DNA from: Membranipora membranacea
Taxonomy: Eukaryota > Bryozoa > Gymnolaemata > Cheilostomatida > Membraniporidae
Direction of reading: 5' to 3'
DNA: 64,000 bases
Assembly (NCBI GenBank): GCA_914767715.1
Contig: OU612070.1
Span: forward strand, 24,478,025-24,542,024
The position numbers and the translations under genes were made by a program. Every line of letters begins with the position of its first letter. Positions within the stretch are counted from its first letter, which is position 1. Positions 1 to 12,712 of the stretch are shown piece by piece. The notes under the pieces were generated by a model. That model saw only the letters and a program-made list of their open reading frames with translations. It was not told the DNA's origin and searched no databases.

Positions 1-26
1 TTGCCAATAAAAGTATATATAAGTGA
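1..26 (+). mobile_element. 3' tail of a LINE related to the one at 45-49.6 kb
   Basis: The first bases, GCCAATAAAAGTATATATAA, match the 3' terminus of the full LINE in this window (49620-49643), allowing for three fewer A residues. The window therefore probably opens on the last bases of a sister copy in plus orientation. The match is short, so this is an inference. Confidence 0.5.
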
Positions 27-819
27 CAGACAAGCAAGGCATTGCTGGCAAACAATGTAAATACTTGGACAGACAACTGACGAGACCGAGATCCACTTAC
101 ATAGGTGCAACAAATTAAATACAACAAATAGTCTCTGCCTGTTATTATTATAATTATAGTTAGTTTTATCCAATATATTGTATCCATTTTACAAGATTCA
201 GTAACACTGATTCCCAGTTGCTAAAGCAGATCTTTCTCAAGATGCTTTGTTGTTATTTGGATGTCAATGAAATTAAAAATATCATTACCAGGCTTCATCA
301 TACCTTCCTATGGAAGGGTGTGGCTAATTCCTGGATTAAAGCGGAGCAGATATATATATCCTGTCTGTGCTTTGTTTATTTTAACTGCATATGAGTCATT
401 ACCACATATTTATTATTCAACCTATGCAGACCTATGTCACATTGATTTATATAAACTTTGTGATTCTTTTATAATCATGTGCAGGGATTGGTGCTACATA
501 TAGTTGGGCTTGATGCACTTCAGGCCAAAATGTCGCATTGCTACAAAATTTGAAAATAGGCTTTAGGAGCCTCAACTCCCAATAAGCAACATAGATATGC
601 AGTGAGCAAATAACGCCCTATTGCATGATAATTTCCCTCTAAGCTAAACAAACATTGGCATCTACCGTAATACCTCACTTATAAGACACCGGCCACAAAA
701 ATACATCAGTTGATGTTGAACGAAGTCTGAACTGAACTCAGCTTTGTACGACCAAGGCTAACCATCGGAACAATTGTTCTTTAAAACATACTAATAAGAT
801 GAGATATGAAGTGTTTCAG
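27..819. other. Upstream interval, no supported exon
   Basis: This AT-rich stretch should hold the 5' exons or an intron of the TGF-beta-like gene. No signal peptide exon with matching phase was found. The 80-residue ORF at 261-503 has no recognisable domain and no splice support. Confidence 0.4.
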
Positions 820-2854
820 TATTTTCATTTGTCTGTCCATGTTATGAGGAAGGACAACTCAATTCCAGCTGGTAACAATAATATGTCATTTGTGTGTGTA
901 GTGTTCCCCACTTCCATTATATTTCACTGCAGCCGAAAAGCACAACTGATACAGTCTGCATGGTGATTGTAAAAAAAATTTGTCTTTGAGTAGAGGACAA
1001 ACTAGCCTGTCTTGACAAGCTTTGTTTGATGTGTCCCTCCCTCCACAACAAAGCTTTTCAAGACAGAGAGAAGCAATTCCGAATGCAGGCATGCTGAACC
1101 AAATTTAGTCGATGTTAAATTTACCGATGTACATTTATTACCTCTCATTTTAGGTATGATTGACTTATCAGAGTCTAGGCGATTATTTAGTTATCAGACA
1201 GTAAATGTGAGCGACGTTCTCATAATGACTCCATACCGAGGATCTCACTATGTCGGGTGTAACCATTCTGTTGGGATATTGAATGACAGTCAGATACAAA
1301 ATCCATTCTCGGTGTTCGACTTACACAAGGTACCAAGGTTTGTATCACAAACTAAAATTCATGCATATGCACTTATATCATTAGGCTTAAATTTATGTAC
1401 TGCCATGCAACACTTAACAAAATCAGTATTAACAAGTTTTTACCAATTTGATGAAAACTTTTATCAAAATTGTCAAATTTAAATGTCCTGTTGTCACGTT
1501 CTCGATTTTAACATGGTGGGTAGCCTGGGCAGGCTGTTGGGGATCGACAGCCTGTCTAGGCTACATGGCGGGTCTATCTCAAAAAAGTCAAGTCATCACT
1601 ATTCTGTGCTTTTACATATCTTCTCATCTGTCACTCACAAATACAGTTGTTGTCATATTGCCAGAAATCAAATTGAGACCCCATGCAAATCTTCTCCAGA
1701 TCTTGTTTTGGGAAATGTCAATTTTGACTAAAATATGATGACATGACATAGTTTAGTGTCATATATTACAGGCAACTGATTGATGATTGTGGTCAGAGGC
1801 TCTATATAGCTATAGTTTTGCCGAGAGACTCACCTGACACAATTCAAGAAGATGTGAATCTCTCTGTTGAGATAGTGGCTAACTATATGCCACCGGATGA
1901 AAAGGGTTCATTGAGCAGCAATGTTTTCATGGAAGGGTTGGTTTGCAAGCTACCTTGTTAATCCTGTATTTTCTGTCACTGTTTTTTTTTACAAGTCATT
2001 GGAATAAATTTTGTTGTTGCTATTTTGCGTATCCTGGGAATTCATCTTATAAAATTGTTAGAAATGAGTTTTCAATATTTACAGATTTCGAAATGCATTA
2101 CAACATCAAAACAGTTCAAACTTTTCATTTGGATCCGCTGAGACAGCCCGACGTCAATACAGAGTGAGCAATGCGATGAGCCCAGTCTCCAAAAGATTGG
2201 ACAAGGAGCGTGTAAAAATAAAGAAGTGGCAATCAGCTAGGAGATCATGTCGTTATGTGACCGAATCATTGAAGTAAGATTTGTAGAATATGCTGCCTGT
2301 TGTAAACTTATCATCATTTGTTGTTATTTGATCTCCATATACACTACTTGATCGCAACAATAGTTTGGTGTATGTCTTGAGGAAAGCATTCCATATTTTG
2401 CAATCGAAGGTAGTCAGTCAGATGGTTTTATGCCTGATAGTAGACAGAAATCATTTCTGCCCAAACTAAAAGTATTTTTCTAAATTTTAGTGAATCTCAA
2501 CTTGTACCACTGTTTGGGAACTCGCCAGCTAGACATGAGGCAGTTATTCCGCTGCAGCCAGTTATTAATTTCTACCAATGTCAAGGTTACTGCACGGGTA
2601 TAACATACCTTCCAAATGGCAGCCAGCAGTATCCTCTCACTCAACAGGCACAGCATAGGGAGTTCTACCAGACAAGACTGAACTTGAGATACACAAATGT
2701 ATTAGAGCAACGGCCTACAGCTTCTTGCATCGGATATAACTATAAACCTTTCCCAGTGAATTTCCTGTATTGGAATGTAGATCCAAAGACTCACTACACG
2801 ACTGCCTTACATCAGGAGTATATACTCTCACCAACTGAATGCGCTTGTGTATAG
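820..2854 (+). CDS. Divergent TGF-beta family ligand, 5' incomplete
   Basis: Five exons join in one open frame: 820-871 (weakest), 1154-1337, 1772-1936, 2085-2273 and 2491-2854, giving 317 residues to a TAG stop. Every junction has GT-AG ends and matching phase (1, 2, 2, 2). The first three exons look like a propeptide (FSVFDL followed by a hydrophobic LYIAIVL strand). Exon 2085-2273 is basic and holds possible furin-type cuts (RQYR; ARR before SC). The C-terminus matches a TGF-beta cystine-knot domain: first Cys in SCRYV, then YQCQGYC, then SC followed by PVNFLYWN, and a terminal ECAC one residue from the end. Five of the six knot cysteines seen in the family are clear, with the first inferred. 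The Cys that normally forms the dimer disulfide (CC motif) is Ser, as in GDF9/BMP15. A secreted signalling ligand is expected. The signal peptide lies upstream. Other cystine-knot families (spaetzle, neurotrophin) fit less well. Confidence 0.72.
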
Positions 2855-3725
2855 CTGTGTATTATATACAAATAATAAGAAGACAATCACAAAGTCACAA
2901 CCAAATTCATGTGGATGGCTCACAGCTGTAATCATTATAGCACGATATATTTTTATGTAGACAATCAGTTACATGTTTACAACCATAGATGGATTTATAC
3001 TCCATCTAATGAATACATAAGTCTTTTTATTACCTTATCACTGGCCAAAGAATTTACCTCCGAAGCATTATACCGGTTATCGCAGTATTATCATTTACAT
3101 TCAGATAGTCATATAATCTCTATGCCAGCCATTTTTCTTGATCTTTGAATATAAGATGTTGCCTTGTCATATCTCAGGTTCTGTGTATTGTATTATACCA
3201 TATGTATTGTACAAAAATATCTATATTAACTAATATTAATATTCAAGTATTGTGCTGAAGGCATTCCTAAAAATGTGAGCAAAGTTAGAGAAGTAAATAC
3301 ACACTGCTGGCAGTCTGTTGGTTGTAGATAAGCATGATTAGTAAAAATCATCGGAGGTCATAACTTCAGGCTAAGAATTAATTTAGGCAGTTTGATGTAT
3401 GATGTAGTGTACAAAGTCTGGAGCTATATATATCAGATCATAGTCTGAAATCATCACTGCAGTCGAAAAAGCTCTTTTACCTACTAACCACTTTTTATTT
3501 CTGTTATTGTTTTGAAATATATTTATGATAATATATTATTTGTCCGGGTGTTGTTATATATATATATATAATTTACTAATATATTGATATGTTAAATTTT
3601 TTAGCTGTCCGTTGAATTACAGGCTGTGTCGATTTGAAAATAAGTTATAATAGAAAAACAAACATACCAGTTCAATAACAAATATTGAGTTGATTTTTTT
3701 ATGCATTTTCATTTATGTACTTCAG
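2855..3725. other. 3'-to-3' intergenic spacer
   Basis: This is the gap between two convergent genes. It is AT-rich, with a short TA microsatellite near 3555-3570. No further exon, RNA gene or clear AATAAA signal was recognised for either gene. Confidence 0.4.
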
Positions 3726-6700
3726 TCATATATAGCATGATGAATCAGTTGTGTAGTGCAGGTGATCACCACTGAGCCCATCCTCGTAATCATCTGAGGG
3801 TATATTCCAATCAGAGCCTGCCACATCATTCAGCTCACAGCTTCCACTCGATTGGAGGTAATTCATCGATAGGCACTCGGAGTGTCGTGTACATCTTTGT
3901 AGACAAACGTTAACTGACGCAACAGTTTCAGTTTCCAGGACATGGTTGGACAGCTTCGCTCCTGAGACTTTACACATAGTTAGAGTCTGAGTTAGTCCGG
4001 AGTTGGTCTTTTTTAGCCTTTGATCAGCTAACTCCCGCTCCTCTACAGCTATAGAAAAGAGTGATACAAGTTAGAGGAGGGTGCAAACTAAGCAACAGGA
4101 GACCGAGCGCTTAGTTGAAGGGAGGTGAATAAAACCGATCGACTTCTGCCATCTGCCTTGGAAATTGGATTAAACAATAAGTGTCATTTTCCTCAAAGCA
4201 CTTACACTTGCGCCTTCAATACCTTTGGACATTTCAATTTTTCAAGGTTAAAATATTGAAATGTTTTTTTACATGAATTTGCATAAATCTTATTCAAACA
4301 GTGGTTTTTCAGCTTCATTATCATCCCTAATATAGACATATGTCTATATATGAGAACCCTAGATATATCACAAGCCAGCATATATTAGTTAAAGTTTAAG
4401 TTGTCTGATCTTGTTCTGAAAAGAAGAACAATAACTCACCACTGCCACACTGTAACACTTCTTCTGTCAGCGCTGCTCCTCCATGATTAGACAAACCACT
4501 CATTGTGAGCACATTACCCTCACTTTGACAGCCAACAGCCTCCAGCTGACCCTTAGTCATGTCGTAATCCCACATGTTGAACAAAGCGTATCGCCCCTGT
4601 ATCATCTGATTGAGGTCAAAATTACCCACTGAAATGTGAGATTTAATAATACTGAATATATAAGATAAGATAACTTTTATCGGTAAACTTTGTCAAAGAC
4701 AAGTTACAGTAGCAGAGTAGTAGCAGTGACTGGAGTTGGCCCGACATTTATTCAGAAAAGCATTGTCATGTCCATATTTCTGGGGTCGCTTGGCTCTACG
4801 TAAGAATTTATGAGCTTTTTTTAGTTAAAATCTAATGACAAACCAGACAAACCACTAGTTGTGCGCAGAGTCTAATCATAACCATTGCTTTGCCAGAATG
4901 AGCTAGAGTTTCGTTCGATCCAGGTAGATCTTGGATAATGATCGATCCATAATCGTGTGCTGGCATATCGACTGTGAGGGTATTGGCACGTAGGTACTTA
5001 CATACTGCATCTTGTTCTTGCATGATCACAATATTACCATTGGCTCTGAGAGTGTTACCACCAACATCAACAGATTTCCATAACTCCATCACAGTTGGAT
5101 CACCATCTTTGTTTACATACCACTATTGGGGAAAAAGAAATACCCAAAGGAGTGATTATTAGCTAGAGTTTAGTGTATCTAGTTTGACAGTTACTTTGTA
5201 TCACCTAGAAAACTATTTCATGAGATAATACCAATATGTCACCGATCTGAAGTATATATATATTTGCACTTATATGTTTTCGCCATAATATATATAGGCC
5301 ATATAGCATAAGTGGATTAAGAAATGTGAATAAGTGAAGCAATAGGTTGACCCAATCAACCCTCCACAACCCATGGAGCTGAGCATATATCAATCTATGT
5401 GTCTGATGACTGCTACCAAGAGGTTATCATTTATTCGCAGTGATAAAAGAATTAAAAATCAATATATTTACTGTTAATATAATGATCAATATAATGATCA
5501 ATATAATAATCAATATAATAATCAATATATTGATCAATATAATAATCAGTTTGATGAGTGAACACCTTCTTAGACCTGGCCTGTTCATGACTGGACATTG
5601 AAGGGTAAGTAAAAGTGAGATGTTTATCACCTCTCTGGGTGCATACGTACTCTGAATTGTCCGTTGGCTCTCCATGTCCAGCAATGCTTATGCCAGCCAA
5701 TCATACGAGCATCATTCTCCTCCTTGGTTGTCGTCACGTAATAAGCTGCTTGGAAGTACACTCTGATTTGGTTCTCATTGGACCAGTTGACCAAAAACTC
5801 ATTAGTGTTCACTGTAAAACAATAAAATAATATAAATTTAAATTAAAATGGACCTAACATTAAATACTGTAAAGTTTAGATATCGAAACCTGAAAAATAT
5901 ACATAACAAATTCCTAAAGCCAAACAAATAAGACACTATTGAGAAAAAATGATCAATAAATACTTATCAGGAGTTGTGTCACAACGTGGTTCAAAGCTGT
6001 TCAGTCTGTAATAGGGCAAAATCCCCACAGTCATTACCGCAAAGCAATTTTATCTTTAAAATCCCTATTCTGGCTGGAGGAGTCTTAGGCCATAGACTAT
6101 CCCTGCGGTGTTCGCAAGGGTGGCTCTTTCTTCCATCAATATAGGTAGCTCACAAGGTTCAAGGTTACATATTTTTAGAAGCCACTATGCCTAATCAATC
6201 AATAAACACAATAAAGTCATTTGTAATTTGGATATTGATTAGATTTTTTGTCAATATATGCGGAATGATCTTCATGATTATAATAATTATCAACATATTT
6301 TTGTTTTTGTTTTACCAGTTATTACTTTGTCGCGCTGGGCCTACGAAATAAACCGATACATTTTACTAATTGTTGTCTTCGCCTCTCAGATGTTTTAAGA
6401 GGCTACAACCGGGTAGAAGCAAGATAACAGGGTAAATACATGAGCCAACATTCGGGTATATGAAAACACTAATCAGTAATGTCAGAGATATCTTCTTCTC
6501 AGATTGAGGTGTAAATATAGTGCATAAATCAGAGCATTAATACTCCTGAGGAATCAAGTGCCTGTGTTTTAGTTTTAGGGGGTAAACAAGAAAACAAAAA
6601 AAGTGGCTGCATGATAAGGCTACTCTGGATCAGTATTGTAATAAGACTTAAATGACATTGCTAAATTGATCCATTAATATTTTATAGCAAATTTTAAGTT

Positions 6701-9525
6701 TGACAGGCATATGTTTGTTGTTTTGACCGATCACGAGCTCATGTTATGATTGTATTGGAAAACTGATGGCAGTTCGTCAACATAGAATCCAACTGTTGGA
6801 GATTTTATCAATCAATTTCAACATGATAATTTTAAAATGAAATAAAAAACCGTTCAAGTAAGTAGTAGAATTGACATGTTGTAGTGGAATTTTAGCAATA
6901 ATTTTTGACTTGGTAATGTTAACATGATATCATGATCATGATTACATTCTCCACCATTACTTTGGTCTTATTTGAACAATTGCCTGTCAAACAAAGATAA
7001 CGATCTTTTAAACCGAAATAAACAATTTTGGTTTAAAAATCATTATCTTTGTTTGACAGTCAAATTTCTGGAATCGGTCAAATGAAAATAATAAAGACTA
7101 TAAAGTATCGGTGGGAAATGTAATCATGATCATGATATTGATTTTGATCAACTTCCATTTTTAACCCAATTCTCTCTGTAATAGATACATGAGGAAATGA
7201 AGCTGAAAGCAAATCCATTAGTTGATAATCAATTACCCATATCTGACCCTGAACATGCTATGGTTACTTATGTATGGTTGCTGGACTGCATTTCTCATCT
7301 TTTATTGATCCAAGTTCAGAATCACAATAGTTTACCCTTGTGTAAATTTTTGTCAAGCAGCTTGCCTGAGTTGTTACTGGGACGTCAATCTATGCATAAC
7401 GTAAAAGCTGACAGATTTTTAGCTATAACCAGTTACTGACACACAGTTATATACTGATGGCATATCTCCACAAATTTACAGCTGAATCATAAATTCATTC
7501 AAATGATTCAAATAGGAAGTGGAAAAATTGACATAATATTGAGTGACTCAATTTGATGTTGCAAAATGTTTGGCATTCAACCGAACTTCACTGATACGCA
7601 CACCTAAAACATACAGGTGTTTTCAGAGTAGTATGGGTGTAGTAAAAGGAATTAGCTTTAGAATTAAACCTTTCAATTGTCTTCCATGTAATGGTCTAAA
7701 CACACTGACAGAGGTTAACAACCTCAGAAGATCCTCAGATTTCATGGACTTATTAATCCTCTATCTATCAACAGAGGCTTATATATTATTGAGTGACATA
7801 ACGCAAACAGCTCTGCACTGATTTTGTGCAAACCTCTGAGGTTACAAAGTGTGTTCGAGACCATATTATATGTAACACCATTTTTTGTCATGAAAATTTT
7901 GATCATCACATTCCATAAAGAACCAAAATAACAATCAAGTATCATCCCGCATTCAATTATTCATATCACAGTGCAAGCCGTAGTCTGCAAGCAAAGCATT
8001 GTGTGGTTTTTTTTAGGTTTGCTCATGGTGGCCGCATGTGATATATATACAAGATTTAATTTTTCTTCCTGTTGCGAAATTTAATTTTCTAGCCCAGGAC
8101 ATTGTTTGATTGATTTGATGTAGTCTAAGTGCTGGGGAGGCTGCAATACAAGCTGGTGGCATTACATTAAAAAACACTGGAATTGAGTGACTGATTTTGT
8201 AATGCCACTTACTCCCATTGCAGCAGTCTGACCACTTAGACTAGGTTTGATGATTACTTATGATTATCGGAATTATGAATAATTTGTCTGTAGCACAAAA
8301 CCTGTTTGAGTTCACCCATATCTTAATTTGTTATGTGTAGCTGTCATAAAATAACACGTTGTAGTCTGAGCCCCCCAGACTCTCGCACTGTGTCAGACGC
8401 CTGCCCCTCCCGTTGTATCATATTAGTCGGGGCGTTCAGATGCCAAATTTGGCCCACTGGAGATTAACTTCCTAAGGCTCACTCTGTTGGGTAGTCTTAA
8501 ATTGAACATGAACCCAAAACCAAGATACCAGCATTATTTTGACACTTATATTTTGCTATTTTATTTGGGCGTTTATATAACCAAAAGGGGTGAGTAAATG
8601 TTTGCTAGCTATTTCAAACATGCTCGTAACTGATCCTACGAATACTTCCTCTAGAGTGGCTACTAGCTACAGGATATGAAGGCACAGCTAGAAAAACCAG
8701 CACAGTGAGATATGCACCGCAAGGAATCAGAGGATACATTCTTGTGGAAAAAGAATCTATTTGGGCAGCGATTGACTTGTGTTAATGGCTATTTTGTGTA
8801 AATCAATTTGTGTAATGGCTTCTTTGTGTAAATTCAATCTTACGAGGACCATGTCTGTAATGATTTACTTCAGCTGTCTAAACATGTTGGTAGCACAGTA
8901 TATATATATATATATTAAAAAAAATTGGTTAGGTTGTGTAGATTATCAGTTATGCAGATTATTACATTGTGTATATAGATGATTAATGTCACTTACAGCT
9001 GGTGGAGTAGCTGAGAATATAATCATCAGCTCGATCATCATCGTCAGCCTGACCGAATACCCACATACAGATTGTAAAAGTACTCATCTCCGGTAGGTTA
9101 GCGGCGTACATGTACTTGTCGATCGTATATGTCTGTGTGTAGACTGGTACAGACATGCTAACACTACCATAGGCTAGAAACACAAGTATATAATGACTTA
9201 TTTGTTATGTTTTTAGTTTTTCACCCAGCGCCATAGTTTTACAACCGGTATATTATTAGCATTGTGCATTGTCCAACAGAACAAGAAAAAGAGAGAAACA
9301 AGCATTTATGTCATCCCAGCAGTTTGATGATGAAAAAAAGGCTCACACATGACATGATTTTTAAAATTTGAAATTTCCTTCAGAAATTCCTCTACCATCT
9401 AATTTCAGAAAGCCGCAAGTTTTAGGAAGAAGAAAGGAAAATCTACGTAACTGATACTCACCTAGAACAGTGTCCATTGATATACCCACAAAGAGCAGTA
9501 AGGTCACCGCAGACAAACCCATCAT
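3726..9525 (-). CDS. Secreted pentraxin-PAN/apple protein
   Basis: Six exons on the minus strand: 9525-9462, 9173-8997, 5811-5651, 5122-5002, 4628-4440 and 4048-3726. All have GT-AG borders and consistent phases (1, 1, 0, 1, 1) and give 344 residues ending at TGA. Exon 1 opens with ATGATG and encodes a signal peptide (MMGLSAVTLLLFVGIS). Exons 2-5 encode a pentraxin domain: FTICMWV, a variant of the family signature (HCWTW; C-x-T-W kept, preceding His shifted), GGNTL, the calcium-site QEQD and FNMWD. The two cysteines of the standard intradomain disulfide are present. Exon 6 adds a short charged linker and a PAN/apple domain (CLQRC, CLSMNY, CELND). A calcium-dependent extracellular recognition or lectin-like role is likely, by family. 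Intron 2 is about 3.2 kb and carries two foldback MITEs. The gene converges on the TGF-beta-like gene. Pentraxin joined to PAN is an uncommon order. Confidence 0.85.
5460..5552. repeat. 12-13 bp tandem repeat in pentraxin intron 3
   Basis: About seven copies of AATATAATGATC and close variants (AATATAATAATC, AATATATTGATC). The array is wholly intronic. The reverse-frame ORFs over it (IILIIILIIIL type) are translation artefacts. Confidence 0.85.
6924..7138. mobile_element. Foldback MITE with nested hairpins
   Basis: Outer arms ATATCATGATCATGATTACA (6925-) and its inverted copy ending at about 7138 enclose a second inverted repeat, 6984-7059, with CTGTCAAACAAAGATAA arms. The element is about 215 bp, has no coding potential and lies in intron 2 of the pentraxin-PAN gene. 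No clear target duplication was defined. Confidence 0.7.
8121..8243. mobile_element. 123-bp foldback MITE
   Basis: Ends TAGTCTAAGTG and CACTTAGACTA are perfect inverted copies. The interior also pairs imperfectly (TGGCATTACA with TGTAATGCCA). The element sits in intron 2 of the pentraxin-PAN gene, and a TA target duplication is possible. Confidence 0.65.
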
Positions 9526-12029
9526 GATTTCTGGGGTAAGTCAGTAAACAGAAAAGGAGAACTCTCTACATACACAGGTAAGAGGTGCCAAGCTCAACCA
9601 CCTAACAATCCTATGAAGATTGTGTAGGGAAATGTTAAATATGATTAATTGTTCTAATATCTCCTTAGAGTAATATCAATTAGGTTCAATGTTTTTATAT
9701 TGATTTCTCGTTTGGTGTAATCATAAGAAAGAATAAAATCAAATTGGATGCATTCATAATATTGTTGGTGAATCTATTGACAAGCTGTATGTCGTCAATA
9801 ATAATATTGATCACAGTAAGAAAATTATCAATAAACCTTTACACATTGTTTAACCAATGTCAACACTCCTCATAAGAGCAGCAGGAATAAACATCCCCTC
9901 TATTGAAATAATGTCAATACTGAAATCCCTACATTATCGGAGAATCTAAGTCGATCCTTTCAGTTATCTGTGGCGAAATTTGTTTTGCAAATTTGTTTTG
10001 CAAACTAAATGGTTCGTTTGTGTCATCCTAAAACTTTAAGGAATCTTCTATACAAATTTAATGTTCTGTACAAACTATACACAGTTCAGATTAATTTTGT
10101 CCAGATATATCTGAACTAAGACATGGAGCAAGAAAATCAAATTAAACTTTTTATCATTTGGTGAAACTTTGACCAACCATGAAAAAGATGTGTTAACAAG
10201 CACTTGTGCTAGGGCCATCATATTCGATGACTTTGGTAATGAACATAAATGTCTTGCATCACAAAAAACTTGAAAAACTGTTTTTGCCCGATTTTACAGT
10301 GGCAAGGGGATAATTGACCTGCGTAAATTACTTGCCAGTAGGATAACTGCAATCAATTTATTTGACTAACTGAGATTGAATTTTGTACATAATCATCATC
10401 ATCGACAACTTGTGATGATAATGAACCGTAATACAACACAACATACTTTTACCTAGGTTTCACCACATTAAAGATTTCTTTTGCAGGTGACAAGTGGGCA
10501 TTTAGCTGAACTCTTCGGGATCAAACGACTATATGAAATGGCTGCATGTTGGGCATTCATCTAAATCTTTTATGTATGTCCATTTAAATAACTTTTCAGA
10601 CAATATTCGATATTGCTCGTATTCATTGTCATTTACTTATGATTCTTAAACATTGAATCGGAGCATTGTATCTTTTGAAGTTTGAGGTATGCTTGTTGTC
10701 CATTGTTCAACTAGCAACAATTTTGGGTGTAGCTAACCACAATGCAACAGATTATTGGCAACATTGTGAGGAGTCATAATTATAGATCTCCCCAATAATT
10801 ATGTATCTACCAATAATCATGTTTAAACATCAAATCAGCTGTCATTTAAATAAAACACTCCTATATTGGCTTAGTTGACTCTTCTTTACGTCGTGGGCAT
10901 TGGGTGCGTATCTTTCAAGTATTCACCTGTCATTGGAAAGAAGATAAGGTTACCTAATAATTTTTGCTTATTTTTACACAGGTGAAGAGCAGGATTGATT
11001 CAACTTCCATATGAATTTTCATATTCAACAGAGTTTACATCTGCCGAGAGCTCAGTCATGAGGGAAAAAACTTAGGCCCCAGCAACAAAATCATAGGCGC
11101 CAAGTATAAATCCCAATACAGCAGCAAATCAGAGAACTGGATCGCCTTGCAGGGAAATTTTAAAATTTAGACATTGACACGCCGTATACGGTTTTTAACA
11201 ATATTCTGCTGGTAATAAAATATGAAGTCAGCATTGATGCATATGATTAAAGCACCAGTACCGTACTCTCCAAATGATAAGAGACTAAACAAGTTTCACA
11301 ATTATTCGGAATAAGCATAGCTTTGAACGTCCCACTGCTCCATAATTATCAAGTCAGGTTGTATGATTCTTAATATGATTCACCCTATGACGATTTCCAT
11401 AGTTTTTCCTTCACAACAATTGCATGTAGTCGGTCCATACAGTATTTTTAATATTTTGTTTGACCTTGATTAATTTGCGCTTCATGATGTCTCCCAATGT
11501 CAAGGTACAAATTTATTTTAGACAATAAAAAAGGAATTGGGAATTTAGAACCTCGCAGTAGTCGAGGGTGCATGCTGATTTAGAGCTTTGCGTCGCAACT
11601 TCAGATTACTAGTATTGCTGCCGATATTTGTAATGCCAATGTTTTGATTTGTTATAATATTTTGACTGCTACTGGTTACCTAATAAATTTTGATCCGTCT
11701 TTCTGTCATACTACAAACTCAATAAGTCGTTCATGTGTCTCCTATGACTTTTCCTGTGCTGTTTTGATAATCTCTCTGTGTGGGATCCTCCCCGCCGATG
11801 ATCTTAATGATTCAAAAGAACTGAACTGTAAAAGGGTTTGTCTCAAAGGTTGTTTGGGGATTGCCAATTACTCTCAATGTAGCAGTAGGATCTCAAACTG
11901 ACGAACACATCATTTGAGTCTTGTGTCTATATATGTGTGAAGATATTCATGCTAAATGCATCACCTCAGAGTATTGCGCTAGGCCACAATACATTTCTCA
12001 ATGATCTCAGCACAAGATCAAGAGAAATT
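9526..12029. other. Gene-poor interval
   Basis: AT-rich DNA upstream of the pentraxin-PAN gene. Any promoter for that gene lies in its first part; no TATA box was recognised. The ORF at 11644-11901 has no recognisable domain and no splice support. Confidence 0.4.
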
Positions 12030-12172
12030 CAAAAAATTCTCATTACTTATCCTAACAGCTTAATATGTAGATACTGTTAGGTTATCTACATATTGAGCTC
12101 AGGGAGGGTAGGATGGGATATAACCTACCCTTCCTGTTGAGCTGTTGGGATAAGTTTTGAGATATTTTGTAG
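12030..12172. repeat. T-shaped (three-way junction) inverted repeat
   Basis: An outer stem of about 28 bp (12032-12060 with 12142-12172; core CTTATCCYAACAGCT) encloses two independent hairpins. These are 12062-12094 (AATATGTAGATA stem) and 12100-12136 (CAGGGAGGGTAGG stem). Read as single-stranded DNA or RNA it would fold into a T or cloverleaf. It is probably a MITE, but no transposase or target duplication was identified. Confidence 0.65.
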
Positions 12173-12544
12173 GAGTTGTAACCACCTGCAAAAAAATGGA
12201 GACAATTCCATCACTGCTTGAAACTCCCTGCTTGATGTAATAGATAAACTTGCAAAGCTTAATGAAAATTTTTCATAGAGGGTTTGTTAGCGAGGTTCAT
12301 GCTTGAATATCTTACATGTTTCAATCCATTGCAAGGTTCATGGATTTTTGTCAAAGTCGTCCAGCAAATTAAACAGCAAATTCGTAGATCAGGGACAGGC
12401 TACACTCATGCAGTTCCTTTACATTATGACCACAACAACTCTTGAATGGTGATATAAGACAAACTGCATCCACCAAGTTTTGTGGTCGCAGTTTTGAGGT
12501 AACATTATACTAGCCTTGTCACAGTAATAGTGATATTATAAAAA

Positions 12545-12712
12545 GGAATTATTTTGTAGAGAAAACAACTCACAGGAGTTCAAATTTCAGTTATTCCTAG
12601 AAAAGGAATAATTAGTGATCAGTTATTCCACAAAATGGAATATTTTAACCAGAGAATAACTTGTGCAAAACTAAGAAATATTTGGGAATAACTATAAATT
12701 ATTCCAGTCTGA
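12545..12712. repeat. Cluster of inverted GGAATAA/TTATTCC motifs
   Basis: At least six copies of GGAATAAY or its complement lie within 170 bp in both orientations. This looks like degraded subterminal repeats of a small DNA transposon. No ORF. Confidence 0.45.

Noticed and set aside
5427-5830. ORFs rich in Ile and Tyr-Ile-Asp repeats
   Set aside because: They run over a 12-bp intronic tandem repeat and an exon of the pentraxin-PAN gene on the wrong frame or strand.
12030-12172. T-shaped parvovirus-type terminal repeat
   Set aside because: Only the geometry is similar. The sequence is AT-rich and no viral replication or capsid reading frame lies nearby.
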